Positions 50,145 to 59,892 are shown, counted from the first letter of the stretch. The stretch is DNA of 64,000 bases from Citreimonas salinaria (GCF_900107235.1 NZ_FNPF01000015.1:1-64000); one strand, 5' to 3'. The notes: a model not told the origin generated them from the letters alone. A program made the numbers and translations.

Positions 50145-51196
50145 GGGCTTTGTTGCGCAAAAAGCGTGAAGCCCGCACTGCCCCTTTCCCCAGGCGGACT
50201 TATCCTGCGGGCTCTGTGACAGGTATGCCGAGCGCCGTGTAGCCGTTCAGGACGGCAGCGCGGATCTGGAGTTCTGCAACCTGACGGTCGAAGTCGCGTG
50301 CCATGAGGCTCTGCCCCAAAAGCTTCACGCAATGCATCTTCGTCTCGGCGCGGCTTCGGCGGTGGTATCCGCTCCACTTTCGCCAGATGGCGCGGCCGAG
50401 ATATTTCGAAGCGCGGAGCACCTCGTTCCGGGCGATTGCTCCGGCAGTCGATGGCTTCCACGGCCTGGCGTTCTTGCGCGGCGGGATGACGGCATGCGCG
50501 CCCCGGTCGGCGACGGCGTCGTGGCACTTGCGCGTATCGTAGGCACCGTCCGCGGTTACCGATCCGATCTCCACGTCCGCGGGAATCTGGCTCGGCAACT
50601 CTGGCAACATGGGCGCATCCCCCACGTTGCTACCGGTGACTTCGATGGCGCGGATTTCCAGCGTCCGTTCGTCGACGCCGATGTGGATCTTGCGCCATAA
50701 ACGGCGTTTCGCGCCGCCATGCTTGCGCGCGTGCCATTCGCCTTCACCCTCCGCCTTGATGCCGGTGCTGTCGATCAGCAGGTGCAGGGGACCTGTCGAG
50801 CCGCGATAGGGAATGCGGACGGCCAGGGTCTTCTGACGTCTGCTCAATGGGCTGAAATCCGGCACCGTCCAGTCGAGACCGATCAGCCGCAGGAGGTTCT
50901 CGACAAAGCCCGTCGTCTGACGAAGCGCCATGCCGAACAGCACCTTCATGGTCAGGCACGTCTGGATCGCGGCGTCGCTATATCGGGGCTGCCGACCTCG
51001 CTTGCCGGTTGGCGCTGGCACCCAGACCATCTCTGGGTCAAACCAGATCGTCAGGGAGCCACGCTGCTTCAGGGCTTCGTTGTAACCCGGCCAGTTCTTG
51101 GTCTTGTAGTCCGGTGGGATAGGTCTGCTCATGCAGCCCAGCTACCACTCTGGATTCACGAGATGTATCCCCCTCCGCCTTTGTGCAACAAAGCCC
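50145..51196 (-). mobile_element. IS5-family insertion sequence, complete with terminal repeats
   Basis: The 17-bp ends GGGCTTTGTTGCGCAAA (50145-50161) and TTTGTGCAACAAAGCCC (51180-51196) are inverted copies with one mismatch, enclosing the transposase gene. No target duplication is apparent between the flanks: the left flank is an IS3 remnant and the right flank is a beheaded serine recombinase, so recombination followed insertion. Confidence 0.85.
50200..51132 (-). CDS. IS5-family transposase
   Basis: A 310-aa DDE transposase: RGSLTIWFDPEMVWVPAPTGKRGRQPRYSDAAIQTCLTMK at the N-terminus. The catalytic core has LLIDSTGIK (first Asp), SVTADGAYDTRKCH (second Asp) and a final YHRRSRAETKMHCVKLLG (Glu, the Y-(2)-R-(3)-E signature). 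The length is normal and there are no stops, so the element may be active. Confidence 0.9.
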   Translation of the reverse strand: MSRPIPPDYKTKNWPGYNEALKQRGSLTIWFDPEMVWVPAPTGKRGRQPRYSDAAIQTCLTMKVLFGMALRQTTGFVENLLRLIGLDWTVPDFSPLSRRQKTLAVRIPYRGSTGPLHLLIDSTGIKAEGEGEWHARKHGGAKRRLWRKIHIGVDERTLEIRAIEVTGSNVGDAPMLPELPSQIPADVEIGSVTADGAYDTRKCHDAVADRGAHAVIPPRKNARPWKPSTAGAIARNEVLRASKYLGRAIWRKWSGYHRRSRAETKMHCVKLLGQSLMARDFDRQVAELQIRAAVLNGYTALGIPVTEPAG

Positions 51197-51197
51197 A

Positions 51198-51493
51198 CGA
51201 CCACCCCCACCGGCAAACTCACCTTCCACGTCTTCGGCGCGCTTGCCGAGTTCGAGCGCACGCTGATCCGAGACCGCACCCAGGCCGGCCTTGCCGCGGC
51301 CCGCGCTCGGGGCCGCAAAGGCGGGCGCCGTCCCGCCCTCAACGCCGACAAGCGCGCGCTGGCCGTGCGCCTCTACAATGAGCGCGAGATGCCTATCCCC
51401 AGGATCTGCCGCATGATGGGGATCTCGAAGCCCACGCTCTACAGCTATGTCCGCGCCGCCAACGGCGTCACCATCGGTCCGCCGGCCAAATAG
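51198..51493 (+). pseudogene. Serine recombinase, C-terminal fragment
   Basis: Translation after the IS end reads TGKLTFHVFGALAEFERTLI, the end of the resolvase/invertase catalytic domain. It continues to the DNA-binding tail GRPxxL-like (RKGGRRPALNADKRALAVRLYN...PRICRMMGISKPTLYSYVRAANG). The N-terminal ~100 residues, including the catalytic Ser, are lost to the IS5 insertion. Confidence 0.8.
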
Positions 51494-51692
51494 CGATGCC
51501 AAAACCGTGCCAAATAACGATGCCGGTCACATCCGGGGCAGAGGGCTCGTTTCCACACCCGTGCTTAACACTTCTCCCGTGGTGTGTTCAGAACAGGGGA
51601 ACCGCAGTTGGCTTTGAAGCCCTGAGCTGACCCTCTTGCTGCCGGGCGCGTGATGGATTCTGCGTGGGGAAACCCATCCTACTCAGTCTGTC

Positions 51693-53165
51693 CTACCGTC
51701 GGGTCTCATTGTCGTGAGCATTTCCAGTTTCAAGCAAAAAACCGGTCGTGTTGGCCGCGATCTGTGGCCTGATGCCAAACGCCGCCCCGATTGCTGCAAG
51801 GTTCACCGGGTTGGGAGGGTCGAGGGAGATTCTTGCCTTTCCTTGAGAAAAGCCCTCTTCCAGCCAATCGCGGATGCCGTCCTCCATCCCGACGAGCGAT
51901 GTCTTCACGCGGCCGGGGATCGGTGCCCCGTCGACAAATGCCATGATCTTCGACGTGACCAAGGCCGGTGCGCCAGGCTTCAGATCCTCGACGATCGGCG
52001 CGCTCAGTTCGAGAAGGGCCTTGTCCAGAACCGTCACACCCAGTCTCTCGAAGAGGCCATCACCAACGGTGGCCTGGGTTTCCGGAATGCTGAAGGACGT
52101 CTCGAGGTTCAGTTTCGCCTCGATGCTGCCGGGCATATCCAGAAATGCCCCGAGCCGAGCCCCCGTGTCACTGAAACGCAGGCCGAATGTACCGTCACCG
52201 ACGAGCTCCAGCGCAGCCGCCCTGCCGGACGCCGCTGTGTGTACCCCGGACAGCGGCACGTGAAGACCCTCGGCGGAAAACGCGATCTCTGCATCCGGAA
52301 ACGGGAAGGGCAGGGTGGACAGGTCGCCATCCGCGAGGGGATCGAGGTAGTCCCCGGACAGATCAATCTGCAAACCGATGTGGTCGGCCTGGCCAAGAGA
52401 AACTCCCGTGCCGGACTCCATCCTGACACCGTCGAACGCCATGCGGCCTGAAATGGCTCTCGGTGCCGGCAAGCCTGAGCCTTCCCCTTCCGAGGAGGAT
52501 AGCCGCGCGAGCACATGGTTAGGAATCGCCGCCGAGCCACTCGCCTCGTCTACCTGGACCGTGTCCATCGCTGCGGACTGGGACCGGAAATCCTCGATCC
52601 GCCATTCGGCCGTGAGATCGCACGATCCAGCCTCTCCGCGGTTGCCGAGTGTCAGGGCGATGTTCTCGACCTGCGATATCTCCGGCGGCTCGTTTCCGAG
52701 CATGTCCCGGTCAGCCTGGAGCACGAGACCGGCGACTGCGATGCGGGTCTCGGCAGGCTGGAGATCGATGCGGCGAGGACCGCAATCCGGCCAGGCATCA
52801 TCGGCCCCGATGTCACCGAGCGTCCTGAAGTTCAGGCTGACGGACCGGGCTGAAATCACGCCACGGTCCCGCGCCGTCGTCTCGAGATTGTCGACCCACA
52901 AGTCGCCGGTCTTCATATCCACGACCAGGGCTTCGGCCACGTAGGGAACACCGGCATGCCCGAAGCTGACATCGTCGAAGTAGACCCCTTGCTGTTTCGG
53001 TCCACCATAGACGCCATCCAGATCTTCGATCGGCAGGCCCGCGTCTTGGATGGCAATCCCGACATCGTCGATCGAGAGACGATCGGAGCCGTCTTCCTGG
53101 GCGTGCAGAAGGGCCGGTGTGGACGCCAGGACAAGACCGGCAACAAGTATAGTTCGTCCGGTCAT
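51693..53165 (-). CDS. Secreted protein co-transcribed with a PBP1-type enzyme
   Basis: A 490-aa precursor with signal peptide (about 1-22, LLHA^QED). The rest is beta-rich with repeated D-x-V/L-x-L patterns (FDGVRMESGTGVSL, IALTLGNRG), like periplasmic AsmA/DUF2125-type proteins. It starts two bases after the stop of the PBP gene, so it is in the same operon. An envelope role linked to peptidoglycan is inferred from context only. Confidence 0.6.
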   Translation of the reverse strand: MTGRTILVAGLVLASTPALLHAQEDGSDRLSIDDVGIAIQDAGLPIEDLDGVYGGPKQQGVYFDDVSFGHAGVPYVAEALVVDMKTGDLWVDNLETTARDRGVISARSVSLNFRTLGDIGADDAWPDCGPRRIDLQPAETRIAVAGLVLQADRDMLGNEPPEISQVENIALTLGNRGEAGSCDLTAEWRIEDFRSQSAAMDTVQVDEASGSAAIPNHVLARLSSSEGEGSGLPAPRAISGRMAFDGVRMESGTGVSLGQADHIGLQIDLSGDYLDPLADGDLSTLPFPFPDAEIAFSAEGLHVPLSGVHTAASGRAAALELVGDGTFGLRFSDTGARLGAFLDMPGSIEAKLNLETSFSIPETQATVGDGLFERLGVTVLDKALLELSAPIVEDLKPGAPALVTSKIMAFVDGAPIPGRVKTSLVGMEDGIRDWLEEGFSQGKARISLDPPNPVNLAAIGAAFGIRPQIAANTTGFLLETGNAHDNETRR

Positions 53166-53167
53166 GA

Positions 53168-55585
53168 TCAGTTTCCCAGCAGGTCGGCGTTTCGATTGAC
53201 GGAGTCGAAGTAACTTCTGCCCTCCGATGATCCCGGTCCCGTCGATGACCGTGGAGTCTGACGAGGCAGCGTGGTGGTAATCACCTGTGTGGGCCGGCTT
53301 CCAAGCGCACGCAGCCTGGCAGGAGATGACGTGTCTGAGCCCGGCTTGATCCAATGTGCTCCGGGCCCCGCCGGTTCGATCCATTGCGGTCCAGAATCCG
53401 CTGCCCAGGTTGATGCGGAGATCGTCTCCGGCGGCCACGCTGTCGTAGCATACGCGCCCGGCCGTACACCGTTCTCGTCGACCAGGCCCCGGCCGTGAAG
53501 GGTGCGCAGGATCTCGGCGGCAATCGGAGCAGCATGGGATCCCCCCAGAACGTTACCCATGGACAAGTTGTCGTCCTTCCCGAGCCAGACGCCCACCACG
53601 ATGTCCGGTGTGACCCCGACGAACAAAGCGTCACGGTAGTCCTGGCTCGTGCCCGTCTTTCCGATGATCGAAACGGGATGATCGGTGAACGCCCGCGCTG
53701 CCGTTCCCCGAAGAACGACCGAGCGCATCATGGACTGCAAGTCTTCCAGGCTCCGATACCGGAAGTGCCGTTCGCCCGATGGCAGAGGATAGGTTGCCTG
53801 CTCGTGCCCTCGCGTGACCCGGGCCACTGCATGTGGTTCAATCCTGATCCCGCCGTTGACGATCCCCGCATAGCCCGCGGCAAGCTTGGCGAGCGTGGTT
53901 TCAGACGCCCCCAGTGCAGAAGGCAGGTAAGGCCGAAAGTTTCCGTCGTACACGCCGAGCGCCTCGGCCACGGCGCCCACGTTCGATATGCCGACCTCGT
54001 TGGCGAGTTTCACCGCGACGATGTTCGAGCTGACAGCCAATGCGGAGTAGAGTGGAAGGTTGCCGTAACGCTCGCCGCCATAGTTCGAAGGACGGTAGCC
54101 TCCGTCAAAGGTCACCGGAGTGTCGGAAATGACATCCCTGCTGGACAGGCCATACTCAAGGGCCGCCAGATACACGAACGGCTTGATCGCCGATCCGGGC
54201 TGCCGCATCGCCGTCGTTCGATCGAAACCGGAAACCAGCGGGTTCAGACCACCCACGCTGGCCAGCAAGGCTCCCGTGCGGACGTCCATGACGACGACAG
54301 CCCCTTCCAGGGACCGTTTGAAGGCCGGCTGCATCTTCCTGTCGAGACCGATGATGTCTCCACGTTGAAGTCCATTGGACCCAGCGACATGGACTTCGTA
54401 ATCCAGGCTGAATTCGGCCTCCGGAACCGCGACTGTCACCGTGTTCCCGGCCCGTTCGAGAACGACAGCGGCTCTCAATGCGCCATGTGACGGCACGCTC
54501 TTCTCGAGCTTCTGCCTGACGGCGGAAGATGTGAGGCTTTCCATTTCCTCCTCGTCGAGACGGCCGAAGGGAACAGGAGAGCCGATCCTGGTGATGGCGT
54601 CCCCCAGCGCTTCCTGGGCGATGTTTTGCCATTCCTGGTAAATCGTCGTCTCGATCAACGGAAGGTCGCCGTCCATCCTGGGCTTGGCAATGGCCGCCAA
54701 AGGCGAGCCGCGGAGCGTGTCGGCGACGGCCGTGTTGACCCAGCCGGTCGTTGCGGACGACCATTCCGGTGTCGTCACGGACAGCCGCTCATCGCGTGCC
54801 AACAAGAACCGGTCCTCGTCGATGAAGCCTTCGCGCAGCATGGACCGCAAGACGTGGTCTCGTCTCTCGTGAGCCCTCTCCGGGTGGTTTCTCGGGTCGT
54901 AAAGGGCAGGCCCCCTCAGAATGCCGGCCAGAAAGGCGTTCTCGGACAGCGTCAACTCGCTCCATGGCTTGCCGAACCATGTCTGCGCCGCCGATCCGGC
55001 GCCCCATCCACGGCCAAACCAGGCACTGTCGAGATAGGCCGAAAGAACCTCCGACTTTTCACTCGCTGCCTCCAGCCGCGTCGCGAGAACAGCTTCTGCG
55101 ACCTTCCTGTCGATGGTCAGGTTCGAACCAACGATCTGGTTCTTGATGAGCTGTTGGGTCAGCCCGGACCCTCCGCGCATCGACCCGTTGACCCAGTCCA
55201 GGATCGCGCGTCCGGTCCCGAGGGGGTCGACGCCGGTGTGGTCGAGAAATCTCTTGTCCTCAGTCGCGATCAGCGCATTGAGGAAGTCTGCCGGCAGTCG
55301 ATCGAGATCCACCATGACCGCATCGGATCCGCCGATCCGGTAAGCAACACCTTCAGGTGTCTCGATCCGGGCATTTATACCGCGGGACACTTCCAGTGCC
55401 TGCTCGCGCAGGTTTCCATCGGAAATGTCCACCCCGTACGGCGTCGTCGACACGGAGGCCATCGCACCCACCGCCAGCCGGGTCAGGACGTGCAGGCCGG
55501 TCTGCGAGTGCGCCTGTGGCGCAGCAAGCAGGAGAGCGAGCACGCTCACTGCGCCTGTCCGGAGGAGGCGGGCCTTGATCGTCAC
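53168..55585 (-). CDS. Bifunctional penicillin-binding protein, PBP1 class
   Basis: 805 aa with an N-terminal hydrophobic segment. The glycosyltransferase motif ATEDKRFLDHTGVDP has Glu109, Asp110. Transpeptidase motifs are Ser464-x-x-Lys467 (PGSAIKPF), SSN (519-521) and KTGTS (643-646). It polymerises and cross-links peptidoglycan in the periplasm. Start is GTG 55585 behind GGAGAAACC; the open frame further upstream only shadows the rhomboid gene. The C-terminal ~90 residues are low-complexity (Ser/Pro/Thr). Possibly an accessory copy, given the mobile surroundings. Confidence 0.85.
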   Translation of the reverse strand: MTIKARLLRTGAVSVLALLLAAPQAHSQTGLHVLTRLAVGAMASVSTTPYGVDISDGNLREQALEVSRGINARIETPEGVAYRIGGSDAVMVDLDRLPADFLNALIATEDKRFLDHTGVDPLGTGRAILDWVNGSMRGGSGLTQQLIKNQIVGSNLTIDRKVAEAVLATRLEAASEKSEVLSAYLDSAWFGRGWGAGSAAQTWFGKPWSELTLSENAFLAGILRGPALYDPRNHPERAHERRDHVLRSMLREGFIDEDRFLLARDERLSVTTPEWSSATTGWVNTAVADTLRGSPLAAIAKPRMDGDLPLIETTIYQEWQNIAQEALGDAITRIGSPVPFGRLDEEEMESLTSSAVRQKLEKSVPSHGALRAAVVLERAGNTVTVAVPEAEFSLDYEVHVAGSNGLQRGDIIGLDRKMQPAFKRSLEGAVVVMDVRTGALLASVGGLNPLVSGFDRTTAMRQPGSAIKPFVYLAALEYGLSSRDVISDTPVTFDGGYRPSNYGGERYGNLPLYSALAVSSNIVAVKLANEVGISNVGAVAEALGVYDGNFRPYLPSALGASETTLAKLAAGYAGIVNGGIRIEPHAVARVTRGHEQATYPLPSGERHFRYRSLEDLQSMMRSVVLRGTAARAFTDHPVSIIGKTGTSQDYRDALFVGVTPDIVVGVWLGKDDNLSMGNVLGGSHAAPIAAEILRTLHGRGLVDENGVRPGAYATTAWPPETISASTWAADSGPQWIEPAGPGAHWIKPGSDTSSPARLRALGSRPTQVITTTLPRQTPRSSTGPGSSEGRSYFDSVNRNADLLGN

Positions 55586-55725
55586 AGGTTTCTCCGATTT
55601 CGTCGGCAATCTATACTCCGCGGTCTGCCTATCATCCTTGAGACCGAATGTCGTGACCGGGCCCTGCGTTTCCAAGGTCCAGCGCTTTGTCCTGCTCGGC
55701 GCTGCAGGCAGGATCGATCTGCGCG

Positions 55726-56355
55726 TCAACGGACCCGTCTGCGCCGCCAGGTCACAGCGCCACACATGGATCCGGCGAGTACGCCTCCGAGATGTGCCTG
55801 CCACGCCACGACGCCGCCTGCCAGAAACGAAAAGACCACGTTCAGGGCAAGCAGGGCCAGGGCCTGCTTGAGTAACAAGTCGACGCCACTCCGCGCGACA
55901 AGTCGGTCGCGGAGCTCCCAGAATCCCAAGACTCCCACGAGCCCGAACAGCACACCCGATGCGCCGACCATCGGCGCACCGCTCTGGCTCAGTCCGGCAT
56001 ATGCAAAGCCCGAGCCGAGCGCGCTGAGCCCAATGATCAGCAAGAAAGTACTCTGCCGGACACGCGCGTAGACCATCGGGCCGAGCCACATCAGTCCGAC
56101 CATGTTCATGAACAGGTGCAGCAGTCCGCCATGCAGGACCACGCTTGTCGCGAACATGAGGATGGCCTGGCCCGGATAGAGTTCCAGGCCGCCGCGCAAT
56201 GCACCCGGCCAAAAGCCGCCAAAGGCAATCATCACGTTCCGGACCTGAGTGCCGAAGCCTACCATTTGCGCCACGAACGCGATGAGTTCGAGCACGACGC
56301 AGACCATCACGAACGTCCGGATCGGAGTTGGCTGCCGGGACCATTCGGTGCTCAT
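55726..56355 (-). CDS. Rhomboid-family intramembrane serine protease
   Basis: 209 aa with six TM helices. Rhomboid motifs: HGGLLHLFMN (His80, Asn84), GASG with nucleophile Ser133, and the last-helix histidine in WQAHLGG (His188). It cleaves TM substrates within the inner membrane. It lies 140 bases upstream of the PBP operon on the same strand and may be expressed with it. Confidence 0.85.
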   Translation of the reverse strand: MSTEWSRQPTPIRTFVMVCVVLELIAFVAQMVGFGTQVRNVMIAFGGFWPGALRGGLELYPGQAILMFATSVVLHGGLLHLFMNMVGLMWLGPMVYARVRQSTFLLIIGLSALGSGFAYAGLSQSGAPMVGASGVLFGLVGVLGFWELRDRLVARSGVDLLLKQALALLALNVVFSFLAGGVVAWQAHLGGVLAGSMCGAVTWRRRRVR

Positions 56356-56489
56356 GGTGCGTCCGCACTCCTTGGCGTTTGGGCCGCCAACATCACCTCA
56401 GCCTTGTGGGTGCTGTCCGGCAGTCCCCGGACCTTCACGTCACGCTCAGATGCTCTGGCAGCCTCTTCGGTTCTGCGACCCCCGCGTAG

Positions 56490-56987
56490 TTATTCGACGA
56501 TTTCTCCGGGCCTGACGCCCCAAAGGCGGTCCTTGGCCACCCAGCCCTCGTATCCATTCTTTTCAAGCCAGCACCAAACACGGGTACATTCGTCGATCTG
56601 CGCCACCACGCCCTGCTCCAGAATGGCAACCTTGCGAGCGTCAGCGTCAGGCTGCACCCGCATAGAAGCGGCCTCGCTCTCTACCTGCGCTGTGCGTTTG
56701 CCTGACAGGAGTACGTAGTGCACCCAGCCACCCAGGCCGTCGCGGTCCACGACACGGCGCCAGTGGCCGTGCTCCGCCGTGATGAGGACGGGCAGGCCCT
56801 TGCGCTGGTAGACCCAATCGATCCGGTGGGTCAGGGATGGTCCTCGGCGTACGTTCGCCTTCGCCGCCCTGACCGACACAAAGCGCGGCAGCGGCAAATC
56901 CGTTACCGGTCCCCGGGTGACCTTGTCAGCCCATCCAGCGGACACCGACATGATCAAGGCCAGCATCGCGACGATCACGCTCTTCAT
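56490..56987 (-). CDS. Secreted bacterial SH3-domain protein
   Basis: A 165-aa precursor with signal peptide (1-20, GWA^DKV). Two SH3-like repeats follow: FVSVRAAKANVRRGPS...WRRVVDRDGLGGWVHYVLL and a second half ending CWLEKNGYEGWVAKDRLWG (COG3807 type). These modules often bind peptidoglycan. RBS GGGGAAAG before ATG 56987. Confidence 0.8.
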   Translation of the reverse strand: MKSVIVAMLALIMSVSAGWADKVTRGPVTDLPLPRFVSVRAAKANVRRGPSLTHRIDWVYQRKGLPVLITAEHGHWRRVVDRDGLGGWVHYVLLSGKRTAQVESEAASMRVQPDADARKVAILEQGVVAQIDECTRVWCWLEKNGYEGWVAKDRLWGVRPGEIVE

Positions 56988-57205
56988 CAATCTTTCCCCG
57001 CCGAGGCCCCGCTCCCGCGCACTTGAACCCAGCGCGCCCCTCCTGGGCCGCAAAGATCCTATCGGCAAATTCCAAAGGAGTCGAAGGCATTCACCTCTTG
57101 CCCCACGGCCTGAGAGCTGACGCTTCGCCAAAGGCATAAACCTCGGTTGCCTTGTTTCATACCGCATCGTTCTTACCATCAGTGTGTCACCAAGGAGGAA
57201 AGCTC

Positions 57206-57388
57206 ATGACCGACGACGCACGTCTCGCTTCTCTGCGCACCCGCCACGCCAGTATCGACGCCGAGATTGAACGGCTACAGAAGCATCCGGGCGCAGACGA
57301 GCTGCACATCGCCGACCTGAAGAAACAGAAGCTGGTCGTGAAGGAGGAAATGGTCCGCCTGGAGCAGGACGAGGCCTCAGCAGACTGA
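57206..57388 (+). CDS. DUF465 (YdcH-like) small protein
   Basis: A 60-aa two-helix protein with the DUF465 pattern: RLASLRTRHASIDAEIERLQ...LHIADLKKQKLVVKEEMVRL. RBS AAGGAGG is excellent. The family forms helical hairpins of unknown role and is common in Rhodobacterales. Confidence 0.85.
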   Translation: MTDDARLASLRTRHASIDAEIERLQKHPGADELHIADLKKQKLVVKEEMVRLEQDEASAD

Positions 57389-57569
57389 CCGCAACCCCAA
57401 ACGCCGGATGCGGCCGGAACGCGCAGCCCGTCCAGACGTCGAAGGTCCACGATCTGTCGCAGGCTTTCGGGTCGTTGATGTTTCCGGACGCCAAGGTTGA
57501 AGTCTTGGCAGGGTTGGTGGAACGGGTCACGTTCCCGCCGATGAGATAATCCAGGGCGGCCTGTTCCCC

Positions 57570-57635
57570 TTATCGGGCGCGGATCGTGATTGCGGCGTCG
57601 CATTGCTCGCGCCAGATGTCCTCGAACTTCACCAT
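57570..57635 (-). pseudogene. Truncated gene start with intact RBS
   Basis: The minus strand has AAAGGAGGGTGGG followed by ATG and MVKFEDIWREQCDAAITIRA, stop. The peptide matches by memory the first residues of a conserved ~100-aa plasmid/ICE protein of alphaproteobacteria. The rest is lost. Confidence 0.4.
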
Positions 57636-58499
57636 GGCGACCCACCCTCCTTTCCGTGTGCGCCAGTTGTTCGCGCGCGCTGTGACGCTGCGATACGTGG
57701 CGAAGCTGGGAGCCCGGTTGACCGAGGAAAGCCACGAGGCTGGTTCAGAGGATCTCAGCGCTCCGACCATTTGCAATGGACGAACCGCTGACGGCTTTTT
57801 GAAACGCTGATCAGCTGTGCGAGGAAGCTTTCGGCGAATGATGAGTGACCATGAACCCGCCGAGGGCTGGCCGACTTGTTCATGGGGTGCGTCGGCTGGC
57901 TGACGGGCATTCAGGAAGCGCTCAAGTATGCGAGGGCTTGCGTGGCGCAACGTCTGAACGCCCAGTGGGTCAGTCAATCGACTTTGTGGGGGCGCCCCCG
58001 GTAGCGGGGACAACCAACGCGCCGGGGGCTGACCGACGCGCGTTCGTGCGAGCGCCGGCTGAACTGTAGATATCCACGCTCCATTCATTTGCAACCGGCA
58101 TGACCGCTCGCTGACCCGGCACGCCACACTACCGCAACGATCAGAGACGGAGGCCGCATGCAGGACCCCAGTCCCTTCGGGGAATCTTCAAATGCGCGGC
58201 GCCCCTACTCTTGAAATGTGCTTGGTGAGCATCAAGCCGGGAGGCGGCTTGGACGAGGCGCGGGGGCGCGGAAGTTTTGGAGGCCGCGTCCCCGCGCCCT
58301 TAGGGAAGATGACAACCCGGAAAATACCCGTGGCTATCAGTAGAAACGAAGCGCCTCATGCCACGTGCTTGCCGCGCCTCGGTCCGAACAGTACCACAAC
58401 CTGAATGGCATCGCCATGGATATGCCGTGGAAGCGCGCAGCGCGCCCTCTATTTGCTGGCGCATTTCGGCGATGTGGACTCTGATCTTGCCTGCGGAAA

Positions 58500-58593
58500 T
58501 TCCTTCCGCTCCGGCGCGCGTATGGGCGTCCCGCTGGCCATCGAGGTTCTGGTCCTTGGTCGAGACGCGCGCATACCCCAGGATCATTGACAT
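58500..58593 (-). pseudogene. Serine recombinase, N-terminal fragment
   Basis: Minus strand reads MSMILGYARVSTKDQNLDGQ followed by RDA, the catalytic N-terminus (YARVST, Ser) of the resolvase family, then loses similarity after about 40 residues. Upstream, TCCAAAA (58600-58606) and TTTTGGA (58617-58623) form an inverted repeat that may be its operator or res half-site. Confidence 0.65.
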
Positions 58594-58922
58594 AAATCCT
58601 CCAAAAACATCGTTGGTTTTGGAAGGGGGTTTTGATCCTGGTCAACCTATTGAAATCCGGAGGGCAGGGGAGGACGGTCAGAAACGACCGCTTTCGGGAA
58701 AAAACGCTTTGGCAACGAATTCGTGCCCGGCGTGCGGACAAAGCTGCGATGTCGCATGAAGCGCACTCGACTCTGATTTGCTGCGACCAACGTCCCGGAC
58801 GGCTGAAGTGTCGCCCGAGCGTCGAGACGGAACTGGCACTGGGGCCGGTAGTTGCTCCGAAAGGTCGTCCCGTCCCGGCAAAGCCGCGGCGCCAGGCCAA
58901 CATTCGAAATGGAGTTGCCCAC

Positions 58923-59285
58923 ATGACATACTTGGCCAATTTGACGGCGATGACGCTTGCGGCTCTGATCTTTGCTCCAGGGCTCTCCGCCGATGCTCAG
59001 CCGGCCGGCTGTCCACCGGGACTCGCAAAGAAGAACCCGCCATGCGTGCCGCCGGGGCAGGCAAAAAAGGGAGTGACGACAGAGCAGTGGCTGACGCTTC
59101 ATCAGGTTGGCGAGCGCGTCGATCCCGACAATGTCGACTGGATCGACGACTTTGCACGCTATGACCTGCCTCCGCTGTCCGACGGCCGCCGCTACGCTAC
59201 GATCGACGGCACGCTCGTCGTGCTGGACCCGGAGAGCTACGAGATTCTGCAGCTCATTCGGTCCGCCGCGGCTGTTTTCGATTAA
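58923..59285 (+). CDS. Small secreted protein with CPPGLAKK-type motif
   Basis: A 120-aa precursor with signal peptide (1-25, ADA^QPA). The mature start CPPGLAKKNPPCVPPGQAKK is a two-cysteine motif found in RcnB-like and related alphaproteobacterial envelope proteins. The C-terminal half has the LPPLSDGRRYATIDGTLVVLD fold of RcnB-like proteins. The frame is open further up, but the signal peptide sets the start. The role may be metal or envelope homeostasis (inference). Confidence 0.65.
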   Translation: MTYLANLTAMTLAALIFAPGLSADAQPAGCPPGLAKKNPPCVPPGQAKKGVTTEQWLTLHQVGERVDPDNVDWIDDFARYDLPPLSDGRRYATIDGTLVVLDPESYEILQLIRSAAAVFD

Positions 59286-59559
59286 ATGCATCTGGTGCTT
59301 GTTCCGAAAGCGGAACCGCCCGTCTGCGCCCTGGTTCAGAGAGCGAGTGGTGGATCGTGCCGGTAATGCAGGACCAAAGGCCGCATGATCGACACAGTCC
59401 TTCTCCTGTCAGCCGTCTTTCTGGTCTTTGCCATCTTGGCGGGAGGCCTTCTTAACGCGTCCCAAGCATCACCGCTTGTGTGGTGCCGTGCCCGAGCGAG
59501 TGCTGGCTGGCGAGCCGGTGCCAACAGTTATCTTATTCAGAACGAACGAAAGAAGAGCG

Positions 59560-59890
59560 CTCGCCCTCGGTGCAGCGCGATCATCGGCTCGGTCTTGATC
59601 TGCGTCCTGCTGCTGTCGGCGGGTGCGACCGCCCAAGGTGAAGATGACGGTCCGGAGATATTTGCCTTCGAGGCGGAAGCCATCAATGAGGGCTTGCCGC
59701 AGGTCAGATCGTCCCTTCGCCTCGACACGCCTTGGAGTCCTACCTCGACGAGCAGTTCGCGTCAGACATAGACGCCCGGGACGCAGCCATACAGGCCTTG
59801 GAAAGCGAAGGGGCGGCTGTCTTCATGCGTGGAGATACGTGGTTCCGTTCCGGAAAGGGTGAGGCTGGCGGGCCCTTGCCTCCGCGATCG
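59560..59890 (+). pseudogene. Frameshifted envelope-protein remnant (MscS-type leader?)
   Basis: One frame gives a hydrophobic segment and FEAEAINEGLPQVRSSLRLD followed by TP, another continues ALESYLDEQFASDIDARDAA. The two join at about 59730, as in N-terminal regions of some mechanosensitive channel proteins (LDTP-x-ALESFLDA). The downstream channel domain is absent. Assignment is tentative. Confidence 0.35.
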
Positions 59891-59892
59891 CG

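Larger units (their letters stand above)
57389..58922. other. Gene graveyard: truncated genes without intact CDS
   Basis: Recognisable pieces are: (1) plus-strand VEVLAGLVERVTF at about 57495-57535, resembling the first residues of RecD-type helicases; (2) a truncated minus-strand gene with perfect RBS at 57570-57635; (3) the N-terminus of a serine recombinase at 58593-58500 (minus). The remainder shows no coding signal. These are typical of repeated insertion and deletion. Confidence 0.5.

Noticed and set aside
49851-50219. Plus-strand 122-aa protein
   Set aside because: The opposite strand is a clear IS3 OrfA/OrfB remnant and the frame runs into the IS5 end.
53168-56368. One 1066-aa fusion of a rhomboid-region frame with the PBP
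   Set aside because: The upstream 260 codons are an off-frame reading of the rhomboid gene; GTG 55585 with GGAGAAACC and a signal-like helix is the real start.
57570-58127. 185-aa minus-strand open frame as a gene
   Set aside because: Its composition is GC-shadow-like until the last 21 codons, which have their own RBS and match a known gene start. I treat only that part as a gene remnant.
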